DNA of 64,000 bases. Origin: Pseudomonas sp. Irchel s3h14 (GTDB lineage Bacteria; Pseudomonadota; Gammaproteobacteria; Pseudomonadales; Pseudomonadaceae). Both the position numbers and the translations under genes were made by a program. The DNA lies in the NCBI RefSeq assembly GCF_900187425.1, contig NZ_FYDJ01000023.1, positions 21,779 through 85,778 on the forward strand, read 5' to 3'. The notes under the pieces are model-generated. The model ran no database searches. It saw only the letters and a program-made list of their open reading frames with translations, and was not told where the DNA came from. Shown piece after piece: positions 41,132-50,097 of the stretch. Within the stretch, counting starts at the first letter, position 1. Every line of letters begins with the position of its first letter.

Positions 41132-42283
41132 TCAGCGACCACCCATGATCGCGATGTAGTCCTGGGTCCAGCGGCTGTACGGCACGAACTTGCCGCCTTC
41201 AGCCTGCGGGGTTTTCCAGAAGGCGATTTTCTCGAACTGGTCGAAGCCGTTGGTTTTGCAGCCCTCGGCGCCTAACAATTCACTCTCCTTGCACCCCGCC
41301 GGAACCGCCGGCAGCGAACCGAACCATGCCGCCAGGTCACCCTGGACTTTCGGTTGCAGAGACCAGTCCATCCACTTGTAGGCGCAGTTCGGGTGCTTGG
41401 CTTCGGCGTGCAACATGGTGGTGTCGGCCCAACCCGTTGCACCTTCTTTTGGAATCACCGAGGCAACCGGCTGCTTGTCCGCCACCAGGCCGTTGACCAT
41501 GTAACCCCACGTGCTGGACGCCGCGAGGCCTTCGTTTTTGACGTCACTCATCTGGACCGTTGCGTCATGCCAGTAGCGGTGGATCAGGGGCTGTTGCTTG
41601 CGAAGCAGGTCCAGCGCCGCTTTGTATTGCGCTTCGTTGAGCTGGTACGGGTCTTTGATGCCCAGTTCCGGCTGTTTCGATTTGAGATAAAGCGCCGCAT
41701 CGGCGATGTAGATCGGGCCGTCGTAGGCTTGGACGCGACCCTTGTTGGACTTGCCGTCCGGCAGGGTTTGCTCTTCGAACACCACGCTCCAGCTGTCCGG
41801 CGCTGTTTTGAAGATATTGGTGTTGTACATCAACACGTTCGGGCCCCATTGGTACGGGGTGCCGTAGGTTTGTTTGTTGACGACGTACCACGGGCCATCC
41901 TTGAGGCGAGGGTCAATGCTCTTCCAGTTCGGGATCAACGCCGTGTTGATCGGCTGCACACGCTTGCCGGCGATCAACCGCAGGGAGGCATCGCCGGATG
42001 CAGTCACCAGGTCGTAACCACCCTTGGCCATCAGGCTGACCATCTCATCGGAAGTGGCGGCTGTCTTGACGTTGACCTTGCAGCCGGTTTCCTTTTCGAA
42101 GCCGGTGACCCAGTCGTAGGCCTTGTCGCTTTCGCCACGTTCGATGTAGCCAGGCCAGGCCACAATATCCAGCTGACCTTCGCCGGCACCGACGGCTTTC
42201 AGCGGTTCGGCGGCCTGAATACTGGCACTGGCCAGCAGCGCCGTGGTGATTGCACTGAGCAGTGCGGTCTTGTGCACGAACAT
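41132..42283 (-). CDS. Periplasmic polyamine-type binding protein (PotD/YdcS-like)
   Basis: A 383-residue SBP_bac_8-type protein with a signal peptide (residues 1-24, ending ASIQAAE). LDIVAWPGYIERG, ATSDEMVSLMAKGGYDLVTA and YQWGPNVLMYNTNIF match the YdcS/PotD group. It is transcribed first in the importer operon and is followed by the repeat at 41007-41118. In E. coli YdcS goes with YdcTUV and the aldehyde dehydrogenase PatD, as here. Confidence 0.88.
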   Translation of the reverse strand: MFVHKTALLSAITTALLASASIQAAEPLKAVGAGEGQLDIVAWPGYIERGESDKAYDWVTGFEKETGCKVNVKTAATSDEMVSLMAKGGYDLVTASGDASLRLIAGKRVQPINTALIPNWKSIDPRLKDGPWYVVNKQTYGTPYQWGPNVLMYNTNIFKTAPDSWSVVFEEQTLPDGKSNKGRVQAYDGPIYIADAALYLKSKQPELGIKDPYQLNEAQYKAALDLLRKQQPLIHRYWHDATVQMSDVKNEGLAASSTWGYMVNGLVADKQPVASVIPKEGATGWADTTMLHAEAKHPNCAYKWMDWSLQPKVQGDLAAWFGSLPAVPAGCKESELLGAEGCKTNGFDQFEKIAFWKTPQAEGGKFVPYSRWTQDYIAIMGGR

Positions 42284-42373
42284 GGGGTTTCCCTCTTCTT
42301 TAATTATGGTCGGGGCAGTTTTGAACGTGGTGAAGCCGATGCCTTTACGGCTAATTGTTAGCGTAGTGCGCTT

Positions 42374-43861
42374 TTACAAATGCTGTCCGTGGCGGGCCAT
42401 GATGTGCCGCACCACGCTGTAGTCCTGGAGCGAATCGCTGGATAAGTCCTTGCCGTAGCCCGAACGCTTCAGACCGCCGTGGGGCATTTCGCTGACCAGC
42501 ATGAAATGGCTGTTGATCCAGGTGCAGCCGTACTGCAAGCGCGCCGCGACCTGCATCGCCTTGTCCAGGTTCTGGGTCCAGACCGAGGAGGCGAGGCCGT
42601 ATTCCGAGTCGTTGGCCCAGTCCACGGCTTGTTCGAGCTGATCGAAACGGGTCACGGTGACCACCGGCCCGAACACTTCGCGCTGGACGATCTCATCGGT
42701 CTGCTTGCAACCGGCCAGCAACGTCGGCTGGTAATAGAAGCCGGCACCGGAGTGCACCGCCGCGCCGGTCACCCGCTCGATGTGCGGCTGGCCGAGGGCA
42801 CGCTCGACGAAACTGGCCACGCGGTCGCGTTGGCGGGTGCTGATCAGCGGGCCGATTTCGTTGTCGGCATCGCGCTTGCCGGCGAAGCGCAGGCTGCTGA
42901 CCGCTGCGCCGAGTTCGGCCACCAAGCGGTCATGAATCCCGGCCTGTGCATAAATTCGGCACGCTGCGGTGCAATCCTGACCGGCGTTGTAATAGCCGTA
43001 AGTGCGCACGCCTTCGACCACGGCTTGAATGTCGGCATCGTTGCAGACGATCACCGGGGCCTTGCCGCCGAGTTCGAGGTGAGTGCGTTTGAGGGTTTTT
43101 GCTGCGGCCTGGAGGATTTTTTGCCCGGTGACGATATCGCCGGTCAGCGACACCATGCGCACTTTAGGATGACTGACCAAGTGGCTGCCGACGCCTTCAC
43201 CGCCACCGCAAATGATGTTGATCACACCACGCGGCAGGATCTCGGCCAGCGCGGGCGCCAGGGCCAGAATCGACAGCGGCGTGTGTTCGGACGGCTTGAA
43301 CACCAGCGTGTTACCGGCGGCCAGGGCCGGGGCGATTTTCCACGCGGCCATCATGATCGGGTAGTTCCACGGCGCAATCGACGCGACCACGCCAATTGGA
43401 TCGCGGCGAACCATGCTGGTATAGCCCGGCAGGTATTCGCCGCTGAGCTGACCGGTCTGGCAACGCACGGCACCGGCGAAGAAGCGGAACACATCGACCG
43501 TGGCGCTCAGGTCATCCTGACGGGCTAGGTGCAAAGGCTTGCCACAGTTCAGCGATTCGAGGCGGGCGAGGAGGTCGGCTTGTTTTTCGATGGCGTTGGC
43601 GATGTCCAACAGCAGGTTCGAGCGTTGTTGCGGCGTGGTGCGCGACCAACCGGCAAAGGCGCGGTGGGCGGCGAGAATCGCGGCTTCGACTTGCTCGGTA
43701 CTGGCTTCGGCAATGTGCGTCAGCACTTCCCCGGTGGCCGGGTTGAGGATGGGTTCGACAAAACCCTGGCCCGCGACCAATTCGCCATCGATCAATAACG
43801 CGGTGAACAACGGGGTCTGCGCGCCAGCCATTTTTCGGGTTCTCTTTTCTTGTGTGGCCAT
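42374..43861 (-). CDS. Second PatD-like aldehyde dehydrogenase
   Basis: 495 residues from the ATG at 43861, after AGGGAG; an internal ATG at 43831 gives 485 residues and a more standard N terminus. Catalytic Glu is in THLELGGKAPVIVCNDAD and Cys in YYNAGQDCTAACRIYAQ. The ending LQDYSVVRHIMARHGQHL is the gamma-aminobutyraldehyde dehydrogenase pattern. It is clearly paralogous to the enzyme at 36535-37959 but diverged, so it may act on a different omega-aminoaldehyde. It lies upstream of the binding-protein gene and downstream of the LysR gene. Confidence 0.87.
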   Translation of the reverse strand: MATQEKRTRKMAGAQTPLFTALLIDGELVAGQGFVEPILNPATGEVLTHIAEASTEQVEAAILAAHRAFAGWSRTTPQQRSNLLLDIANAIEKQADLLARLESLNCGKPLHLARQDDLSATVDVFRFFAGAVRCQTGQLSGEYLPGYTSMVRRDPIGVVASIAPWNYPIMMAAWKIAPALAAGNTLVFKPSEHTPLSILALAPALAEILPRGVINIICGGGEGVGSHLVSHPKVRMVSLTGDIVTGQKILQAAAKTLKRTHLELGGKAPVIVCNDADIQAVVEGVRTYGYYNAGQDCTAACRIYAQAGIHDRLVAELGAAVSSLRFAGKRDADNEIGPLISTRQRDRVASFVERALGQPHIERVTGAAVHSGAGFYYQPTLLAGCKQTDEIVQREVFGPVVTVTRFDQLEQAVDWANDSEYGLASSVWTQNLDKAMQVAARLQYGCTWINSHFMLVSEMPHGGLKRSGYGKDLSSDSLQDYSVVRHIMARHGQHL

Positions 43862-43961
43862 GCTGCTCCCTGTGACTGGGGCCCGGCCGTCTTATAGATG
43901 TAGCAAGACTAGTGCTCAGGCCCGAGGTCGACAAATTCTAAATACTGAAGGTGGCGTTCGA

Positions 43962-44876
43962 TTAAATAGATGGCTTGCGTCCGCCGTGGGGCTGCTCGCG
44001 GGCGACGGTCAGGAACGGGTCCACCAAGGCTGGGCGCGCGGTGCCGCGACGCCAAGCCAGGCCAACGTCCAGCGTCTGGCTCAAGTCCGCTATCGGGCGT
44101 GCTTCGATGATGTCGCCCTCCAGTGACCACGGGCGATAGGTCATATCGGGCTGGATCGACACGCCCAATCCCGCTGCCACCAGGCTTCGCACCGCTTCCG
44201 TCGACGCCGTTCTTAAGGTGATGCGCGGTTGCAGCGAAGCCGCCGCCCACATGCGTTGCGCATTGCGGTCCATTTCATCGACGTTCAGCTGAATCAACGG
44301 TTCACGGGCCACGTCGGCGAGGTTGATGCTGTCGTGTTCCAGCAGCGGATGCTGGGCCGGCAACCACAGCCTATGGGGCGAATGGGTCAGCACTTCGGTC
44401 TGCAAGGCGTGGCGGTCTTCGAGGTTGGAGAGGATCAGCACGCCGACATCGATCTCACCGCTGACCAGCAAATGCTCGATGTACGGCCGTTCGTCCTCCA
44501 TCACGCGGATCTCGACATTGGGGTAGGCGCGCTGGAAACGGGTGAGTAGATCCGCAAGGTAGTAACCGGCTACCAGGCTGGTCACGCCGATGATCAACTG
44601 ACCGGCGACCTGATCGGTGCTCTGTTGCAGGCTGCGTTTGGCGTTGTCCACCGTTGCCAGAATCAGGTGCGCCTGGCGCAGGAATTGGTGGCCCTGGTGG
44701 GTCAGCGTCATGCCCTTGGCGTGACGGTTGAACAGGCCGACGCCGATTTCCTGCTCCAGTTGCTGGATGGCCAGGGTCAAGGTGGACTGAGAAATGAACG
44801 CGGTTTGCGCGGCGGCGGAGATTGAGCCGGTCTCGGCCACAGCGATAAAGTGACGGATCTGACGCAAGGTCATCAT
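43962..44876 (-). CDS. LysR-family transcriptional regulator
   Basis: 304 residues from the tandem ATGs at 44876/44873 (MMTLRQIRHFIAVAETG). The winged helix-turn-helix occupies about residues 4-62 (ISAAAQTAFISQSTLTLAIQ, VGLFNRHAKGMTLTHQG). The effector-binding domain follows. A reading from 45005 adds 43 residues with no family support. It is 100 bases upstream of the second aldehyde dehydrogenase on the same strand and may control that polyamine cluster. It is divergent from the DUF533 gene. Confidence 0.88.
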   Translation of the reverse strand: MMTLRQIRHFIAVAETGSISAAAQTAFISQSTLTLAIQQLEQEIGVGLFNRHAKGMTLTHQGHQFLRQAHLILATVDNAKRSLQQSTDQVAGQLIIGVTSLVAGYYLADLLTRFQRAYPNVEIRVMEDERPYIEHLLVSGEIDVGVLILSNLEDRHALQTEVLTHSPHRLWLPAQHPLLEHDSINLADVAREPLIQLNVDEMDRNAQRMWAAASLQPRITLRTASTEAVRSLVAAGLGVSIQPDMTYRPWSLEGDIIEARPIADLSQTLDVGLAWRRGTARPALVDPFLTVAREQPHGGRKPSI

Positions 44877-45062
44877 GGAGAAAGTACCCGGTGGGCGGTT
44901 TTTATAGATTTGCTTGAGTGTATATCCATTTTTCTGAAGGGCCGTGGTCAGCTGAACGGCGCTGTGCAACATCTCGAAGCACTCTCGCCCCCGAATGCCG
45001 GGCACTTTCGATCTAGGCTGGTGGCCTTATTGATCCGGTTAACCCCTTTTTGGAGGCGGCAA

Positions 45063-45797
45063 ATGAACACGCGTGGATTGCTCGATCAGCTACTCAAGTC
45101 CGGTCAGGACATGTTGCAGAACAAGGCCGGAGGCTCACAAAACAAGGCCTCTGGCGGTGGCTTGGGCGGATTGCTCGGCGGCAGCGGTGGTTCGGGCGGC
45201 CTCGGCAGTTTGCTCTCGGGCGCAGGCGGCGGGGCGTTGGCGGCGGGTGCCATGGGCCTGTTGCTCGGCAGCAAAAAGGCACGCAACGTCGGCGGCAAAG
45301 TCGCTATCTACGGCGGCCTCGCGGCGCTCGGCGTCATTGCCTACAAGGCCTACGGTAATTGGCAGGCCCAGCAGGGCACCGCACCACTTTCTAATACAAG
45401 AAGTGAACCGCAGACACTCGACCGTCTGCCTCCAGCGCAAGTCGAGCTGCACAGCCAGGCGATACTCAAGGCGCTGGTTGCGGCGGCCAAAGCCGATGGC
45501 CACGTTGATGAACGTGAGCGTGCATTGATAGAAGGCGAATTCACCAAACTCGACAACGATCAGGAATTGCAGCAGTGGCTGCATGCCGAACTCAGCAAGC
45601 CGCTCGACCCGACAGAAGTCGCCCGCGCTGCCAGTACGCCGGAAATGGCTGCCGAGATGTACATCGCCAGTGTGATGTTGGTGGATGAAGAGAGCTTCAT
45701 GGAAAAGTCCTACCTCGATGAACTGGCGCGACAGCTCAAGCTTGAGCCGGGGTTGAAGGCTGAGTTGGAGAAGCAGGTGCGTCAGGCTTCTGTGTAA
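45063..45797 (+). CDS. DUF533 (YebE-like) TerB-fold inner-membrane protein
   Basis: 244 residues. A low-complexity Gly/Ser region (about 22-70; LGGLLGGSGGSGGLGSLLSG) leads into a glycine-rich hydrophobic segment (GGALAAGAMGLLLGSKKARN and KVAIYGGLAALGVIAYKAY), then a TerB-like helical domain (about 125-240; LKALVAAAKADGHVDERERA). The function of DUF533 proteins is unknown. The ATG at 45063 follows TTGGAGG. A single gene with a REP fragment behind it. Confidence 0.85.
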   Translation: MNTRGLLDQLLKSGQDMLQNKAGGSQNKASGGGLGGLLGGSGGSGGLGSLLSGAGGGALAAGAMGLLLGSKKARNVGGKVAIYGGLAALGVIAYKAYGNWQAQQGTAPLSNTRSEPQTLDRLPPAQVELHSQAILKALVAAAKADGHVDERERALIEGEFTKLDNDQELQQWLHAELSKPLDPTEVARAASTPEMAAEMYIASVMLVDEESFMEKSYLDELARQLKLEPGLKAELEKQVRQASV

Positions 45798-45811
45798 GTC
45801 AGCAGGCCGCC

Positions 45812-45851
45812 TTCGCGGGCAAGTCGGATCGCCCCGCGAAGGCGCCTTCAG
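45812..45851. repeat. Partial REP-like inverted repeat
   Basis: GCCTTCGCGGG-N12-CCCCGCGAAGGC (centre CAAGTCGGATCG) is a short, degenerate member of the REP class, 15 bases after the DUF533 gene. Confidence 0.6.
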
Positions 45852-45987
45852 TCGCGCTACATGCCCCCATCAGGGCCAATTCCGGCTATTTTTGCCGGGG
45901 ATGAGAAGTGGCGCGCAACCCATTCTAGATGCAGCCCCGCCCTCGGCTATACTCCGCAGCATTTGAAACGCCTCCCGAGGACTGACT

Positions 45988-47610
45988 GTGAAGAACTGGA
46001 CGTTGCGCCAACGCATCTTGGCGAGCTTTGCGGTGATTATCGCCATCATGTTGCTGATGGTCGTCGTGTCGTATTCCCGTTTACTGTCGATTGAGTCCAG
46101 TGAGAACGTTGTGCGCTCGGACAGTGTTCCCGGGATTCACTACAGTTCCCTGATTCGCGGTGCCTGGGTCGATGATTACGTGTTGACCCAGCAACTGATC
46201 GGGCTGGGTGGAGGTCGAGGCATGACCCAGGCTGACAAGGATATGTACCAGGGTATTGAGGAACGGCTGCAACGCTCGATGGCCAGCTACCAGGGGACCA
46301 TCTTCGAGAAAGCTGATCAGGCAAGATTCGACGAATTTGTAAAGCTGCACGATCAATATGACAAGCTGCTCGAAGAGGTGCTCGATGCCTACCAGCAAAA
46401 GGACTTCGAACAGGCCCGTCGCATCCTCGCCGAACAGATGACTCCGGCATGGGCTGCCGGCCGCAAACAGCTGGACGAACTCATCGAATTCAACAGGGAG
46501 GCGGCTGAGGCGGCCACTGACTCGATCATTTCATCGGTAGCGGTAGCGAAGCTGATCATGGGCATATCGTTGCTGGTCGCCGTCCTTAGTGCCGGGTTGT
46601 GTGGTCTTTTGTTGATGCGCGCGATCATGGCGCCGATGAACCGCATTGTGCAGATCCTCGAAATAATGCGTACCGGCGATCTCAGCGGTCGTCTGGACCT
46701 GGCGCGCAAGGACGAATTCGGTGCCGTGGAAACCGGCTTCAACGACATGATGACCGAGCTGACGTCCCTGGTGTCCCAGGCCCAGCGTTCCTCGGTGCAG
46801 GTCACCACCTCGGTGACCGAGATCGCTGCCACCTCCAAGCAACAGCAAGCGACCGCCACCGAAACCGCCGCCACCACCACCGAAATCGGCGCGACGTCCC
46901 GTGAGATTGCGGCCACTTCGCGGGATCTGGTGCGCACGATGATCGAAGTCTCCACCGCCGCCGATCAGGCCTCGGTGCTCGCCGGTTCCGGGCAGCAAGG
47001 CCTGGCGCGGATGGAAGAGACCATGCACTCGGTGATGGGCGCGGCCGATCTGGTCAACGCCAAACTGGCGATCCTCAATGAGAAGGCCGGCAACATCAAT
47101 CAGGTGGTAGTGACCATCGTCAAGGTCGCCGACCAGACCAATCTGCTGTCGCTCAACGCGGCGATTGAGGCCGAAAAGGCCGGTGAATACGGCCGCGGTT
47201 TTTCCGTGGTCGCCACTGAAGTACGGCGTCTGGCGGACCAGACCGCCGTCGCCACGTACGACATCGAACAGATGGTGCGCGAGATCCAGTCGGCGGTGTC
47301 GGCCGGGGTGATGGGCATGGACAAGTTCTCTGAAGAAGTGCGCCGTGGTATGTCCGAGGTGCAGCAAATCGGCGAGCAGCTGTCGCAGATCATCCATCAG
47401 GTTCAGGCGTTGGCGCCGAGGGTGTTGATGGTCAACGAAGGCATGCAGGCCCAGGCCACGGGCGCGGAGCAAATCAACCACGCGCTGGTGCAGTTGGGCG
47501 ATGCCAGCAGCCAGACCGTCGAGTCCCTGCGCCAGGCCAGTTTCGCCATCGACGAACTGAGCCAGGTGGCCGTAGGGCTGCGCAGTGGCGTTTCGCGATT
47601 CAAAGTTTGA
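45988..47610 (+). CDS. wspA: Methyl-accepting surface-sensing receptor WspA
   Basis: 540 residues from a GTG at 45988 (upstream GAGGA; a TATACT -10-like box lies at 45948-45953). Two transmembrane helices (about 10-29 and 188-210) flank a four-helix periplasmic domain, followed by HAMP (about 211-265) and a cytoplasmic MCP coiled coil with the tip LNAAIEAEKAGEYGRGFSVV. WspA signals surface contact to the WspE kinase. It opens the wsp operon, as in P. aeruginosa and P. fluorescens SBW25, where mutations give wrinkled colonies. Confidence 0.95.
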   Translation: MKNWTLRQRILASFAVIIAIMLLMVVVSYSRLLSIESSENVVRSDSVPGIHYSSLIRGAWVDDYVLTQQLIGLGGGRGMTQADKDMYQGIEERLQRSMASYQGTIFEKADQARFDEFVKLHDQYDKLLEEVLDAYQQKDFEQARRILAEQMTPAWAAGRKQLDELIEFNREAAEAATDSIISSVAVAKLIMGISLLVAVLSAGLCGLLLMRAIMAPMNRIVQILEIMRTGDLSGRLDLARKDEFGAVETGFNDMMTELTSLVSQAQRSSVQVTTSVTEIAATSKQQQATATETAATTTEIGATSREIAATSRDLVRTMIEVSTAADQASVLAGSGQQGLARMEETMHSVMGAADLVNAKLAILNEKAGNINQVVVTIVKVADQTNLLSLNAAIEAEKAGEYGRGFSVVATEVRRLADQTAVATYDIEQMVREIQSAVSAGVMGMDKFSEEVRRGMSEVQQIGEQLSQIIHQVQALAPRVLMVNEGMQAQATGAEQINHALVQLGDASSQTVESLRQASFAIDELSQVAVGLRSGVSRFKV

Positions 47611-48146
47611 TGAGCGAACCCACGGCCAAACGCATCGCCGTGAAGCCGGCGCTGCAATCATTGTTTCTGGTGTTTCGCATCGGCAACGAGCGCTATGCCT
47701 TGCGGGCCATCGAGGTGGCGGAAGTGCTGCCGCGCCTGCCGTTGAAACCGATTCCCCGCGCGCCGGAATGGGTGGCCGGGGTGTTCGCCTACCGTGGCGC
47801 GGTGGTGCCGGTGATCGACCTCAGTGCGCTGACGTTCGGCCAAACGGCCCAGGCCCGCACCAGCACGCGTTTGGTGCTGGTCAATTACCGTCCGGATGAG
47901 TTCGCTGAGGCGCAATTGCTCGGGCTGATTCTGGAACAGGCCACCGATACCTTGCGCTGCAACCCGGCGGATTTTCAGCCCTATGGCCTGGACAATCGTC
48001 AGGCGCCGTACCTCGGGCCGGTGCGTGAAGATGCCCAGGGTTTGCTGCAATGGGTGCGGGTCGCCGATCTGCTGGACGAGAAGGTTCGCGCGCTGCTGTT
48101 TCCGTCGCAGCCGTTGGACCTGGCGCTGTTTGAGGAGCGGCCATGA
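47610..48146 (+). CDS. wspB: CheW-like coupling protein WspB
   Basis: 178 residues from the ATG at 47610, whose A is the last base of the wspA stop (TGATG). One CheW domain: LFLVFRIGNERYALRAIEVAEVL, PEWVAGVFAYRGAVVPVIDL. It links WspA with WspE together with WspD. A TTG three bases earlier is not needed. Confidence 0.92.
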   Translation: MSEPTAKRIAVKPALQSLFLVFRIGNERYALRAIEVAEVLPRLPLKPIPRAPEWVAGVFAYRGAVVPVIDLSALTFGQTAQARTSTRLVLVNYRPDEFAEAQLLGLILEQATDTLRCNPADFQPYGLDNRQAPYLGPVREDAQGLLQWVRVADLLDEKVRALLFPSQPLDLALFEERP

Positions 48147-49417
48147 GCAGCGATCAGCGGTTTTTCGATTTCCTCAAAGAGCGCATCGGTCTCGACGTGA
48201 CGTCGGTGGGACCGGCGATCATCGAGCGTGCGGTGCGTCAACGCAGCACCGCGTCCAAAGCGCTGACGGCCGATGAGTACTGGCACACCTTGCAGGGATC
48301 GCAGGACGAGCAGCAGGCGCTGATCGAAGCGGTGATTGTCCCCGAGACCTGGTTTTTCCGTTACCCGGAATCCTTCGCCACGTTGGCGAAACTGGCCGCC
48401 AAACGCCTGAGCGACATCAACAATATGCGCGCGCTACGGATTCTCAGCCTGCCGTGTTCCACCGGTGAAGAACCGTATTCCATCGCCATGGCGTTGCTTG
48501 ATGCCGGGTTACAGCCGCACCAGTTCAAGGTCGAAGGCATGGACGTCAGCCCGTTGTCGGTGGAAAAAGCCCGGCGCGCGCTGTACGGCAAGAATTCGTT
48601 CCGTGGCCAGGACATCGCCTTCCGCGACCGGCATTTCACCGCTGAAGGCGAGGAGGGCTATCGCCTCAGCGGGCGAGTACTCGAACAAGTGCGTTTGCAG
48701 GTCGGCAATCTGCTGGATCCGACGTTGCTGGCCAACGAGCCGCCTTATGACTTTGTGTTTTGCCGCAACCTGCTGATCTATTTCGATCAGCCGACCCAGC
48801 AGCAAGTGTTCGAAGTGCTCAAGCGTCTGACCCATTTCGACGGTGTGTTGTTTATCGGCCCGGCCGAGGGCAGTTTGCTCGGCCGTTTTGGCATGCGTTC
48901 GATCGGTATCCCGCAGTCCTTTGCGTTCAGTCGTCAAAGCGCACCAGAGCCAGAACCCTTCCCGACTTTCGTGCCAACGCCTCTGCCCGCCCACCAACCG
49001 GTGCGCAGCGTGACACCGCCGCCCGTTCGCAGCCGGCCCTTCGCAACGGTAACGCCGCTGCCTGTGGTGGCGAAAGTCGCCAACCCGGACACTGCCGCGC
49101 TGCTGGCGAATATCGCCGCGCTGGCCAACGAAGGCAAAAGTGCCGAGGCCCGCGCCGCGTGCGATAGCTATTTGCGCAGTCACGAGCCAGTGGCCCAGGT
49201 CTTTTACTGGCTGGGCTTGCTCAGCGATGTCGCCGGCAGAGTCCTTGAGGCTCAGGGTTTTTATCGCAAGGCGCTGTACCTCGACCCGCAACATCCCGAC
49301 GCGTTGATGCACCTGGCGGCGATGCTGCAATCCTTGGGCGACACGGCGGGAGCCAGACGATTGCAGGACCGCGCCGCCCGCAGCGAGCGCGCCGCTGACA
49401 GTGAGCGTAAACGATGA
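48143..49417 (+). CDS. wspC: CheR-like methyltransferase WspC with TPR
   Basis: 424 residues. The CheR domain occupies about 1-265, with LSLPCSTGEEPYSIAMALLD for SAM binding and FVFCRNLLIYFDQPTQQQV. A Pro-rich linker (about 270-320) leads to TPR-like helices (about 325-424; QVFYWLGLLSDVAGRVLEAQGFYRKALYLDP). WspC methylates WspA for adaptation. It overlaps both neighbours by ATGA. Confidence 0.94.
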   Translation: MSSDQRFFDFLKERIGLDVTSVGPAIIERAVRQRSTASKALTADEYWHTLQGSQDEQQALIEAVIVPETWFFRYPESFATLAKLAAKRLSDINNMRALRILSLPCSTGEEPYSIAMALLDAGLQPHQFKVEGMDVSPLSVEKARRALYGKNSFRGQDIAFRDRHFTAEGEEGYRLSGRVLEQVRLQVGNLLDPTLLANEPPYDFVFCRNLLIYFDQPTQQQVFEVLKRLTHFDGVLFIGPAEGSLLGRFGMRSIGIPQSFAFSRQSAPEPEPFPTFVPTPLPAHQPVRSVTPPPVRSRPFATVTPLPVVAKVANPDTAALLANIAALANEGKSAEARAACDSYLRSHEPVAQVFYWLGLLSDVAGRVLEAQGFYRKALYLDPQHPDALMHLAAMLQSLGDTAGARRLQDRAARSERAADSERKR

Positions 49418-50097
49418 ACGCCGCCGACACCTTTAGCCTCACCCATGAAGATGCTCAGGCCATCGACGACTGCTGGAACCGCATCGGTATCCACGGCGAC
49501 AAGTCCTGCCCGCTGCTGAGCAATCACATTCACTGCCGCAATTGTGCGGTGTATTCGGCCGCGGCGACGCGCTTGCTCGACCGCTACGCGTTACAGCAGG
49601 AAGACCGCGGGCAAGTCTCCACGGCGGTCGAGAGCGAGGTGAAAACCCGTTCGCTGTTGATGTTCCGTCTCGGCGAAGAATGGCTCGCCCTGGCTACCCG
49701 CAGTCTGGTGGAAGTGGCGCCGCTGCAAGCGATACATTCCTTGCCGCACCAGCGCTCCCGGGCCTTGCTCGGCGTGGCGAATGTGCGCGGCGCGTTGGTG
49801 GCGTGCCTGTCGCTGGTGGAATTGCTCGGGCTCGACGGCGCCAGCAGCGTGGCGTCCGGCGCGCGGGTCATGCCGCGCATGCTGATCATCGCCGCCCACG
49901 GCGGGCCGGTGGTGGTGCCGGTGGATGAAGTGGACGGGATTCACGCCATCGACGAACACATCCTCGAGGCGGCGTCCCGCTCCGGCACGCAGGCCAGCGC
50001 CAAATACACCCGTGGCGTGTTGCAATTCAAAGGTCGCAGCCTGCGTTGGCTGGATGAAGAACAGCTGCTGTCCGCCGTGACCCGGAGCCTTACATGA
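49414..50097 (+). CDS. wspD: CheW-like coupling protein WspD
   Basis: 227 residues with a 75-residue N-terminal extension containing four Cys (CWNR, SCPLL, CRNCAVYS), which may bind metal, then a CheW domain (SLLMFRLGEEWLALATRSLV, VANVRGALVACLSLVELLG). A second coupling protein in the WspA complex. It overlaps wspC and wspE by ATGA. Confidence 0.92.
   Translation: MNAADTFSLTHEDAQAIDDCWNRIGIHGDKSCPLLSNHIHCRNCAVYSAAATRLLDRYALQQEDRGQVSTAVESEVKTRSLLMFRLGEEWLALATRSLVEVAPLQAIHSLPHQRSRALLGVANVRGALVACLSLVELLGLDGASSVASGARVMPRMLIIAAHGGPVVVPVDEVDGIHAIDEHILEAASRSGTQASAKYTRGVLQFKGRSLRWLDEEQLLSAVTRSLT

Noticed and set aside
44850..45062. Upstream extension of the DUF533 gene and of the LysR gene across their shared divergent region
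   Set aside because: Both extensions overlap each other on opposite strands and lack family similarity; starts at 45063 and 44876 fit better.
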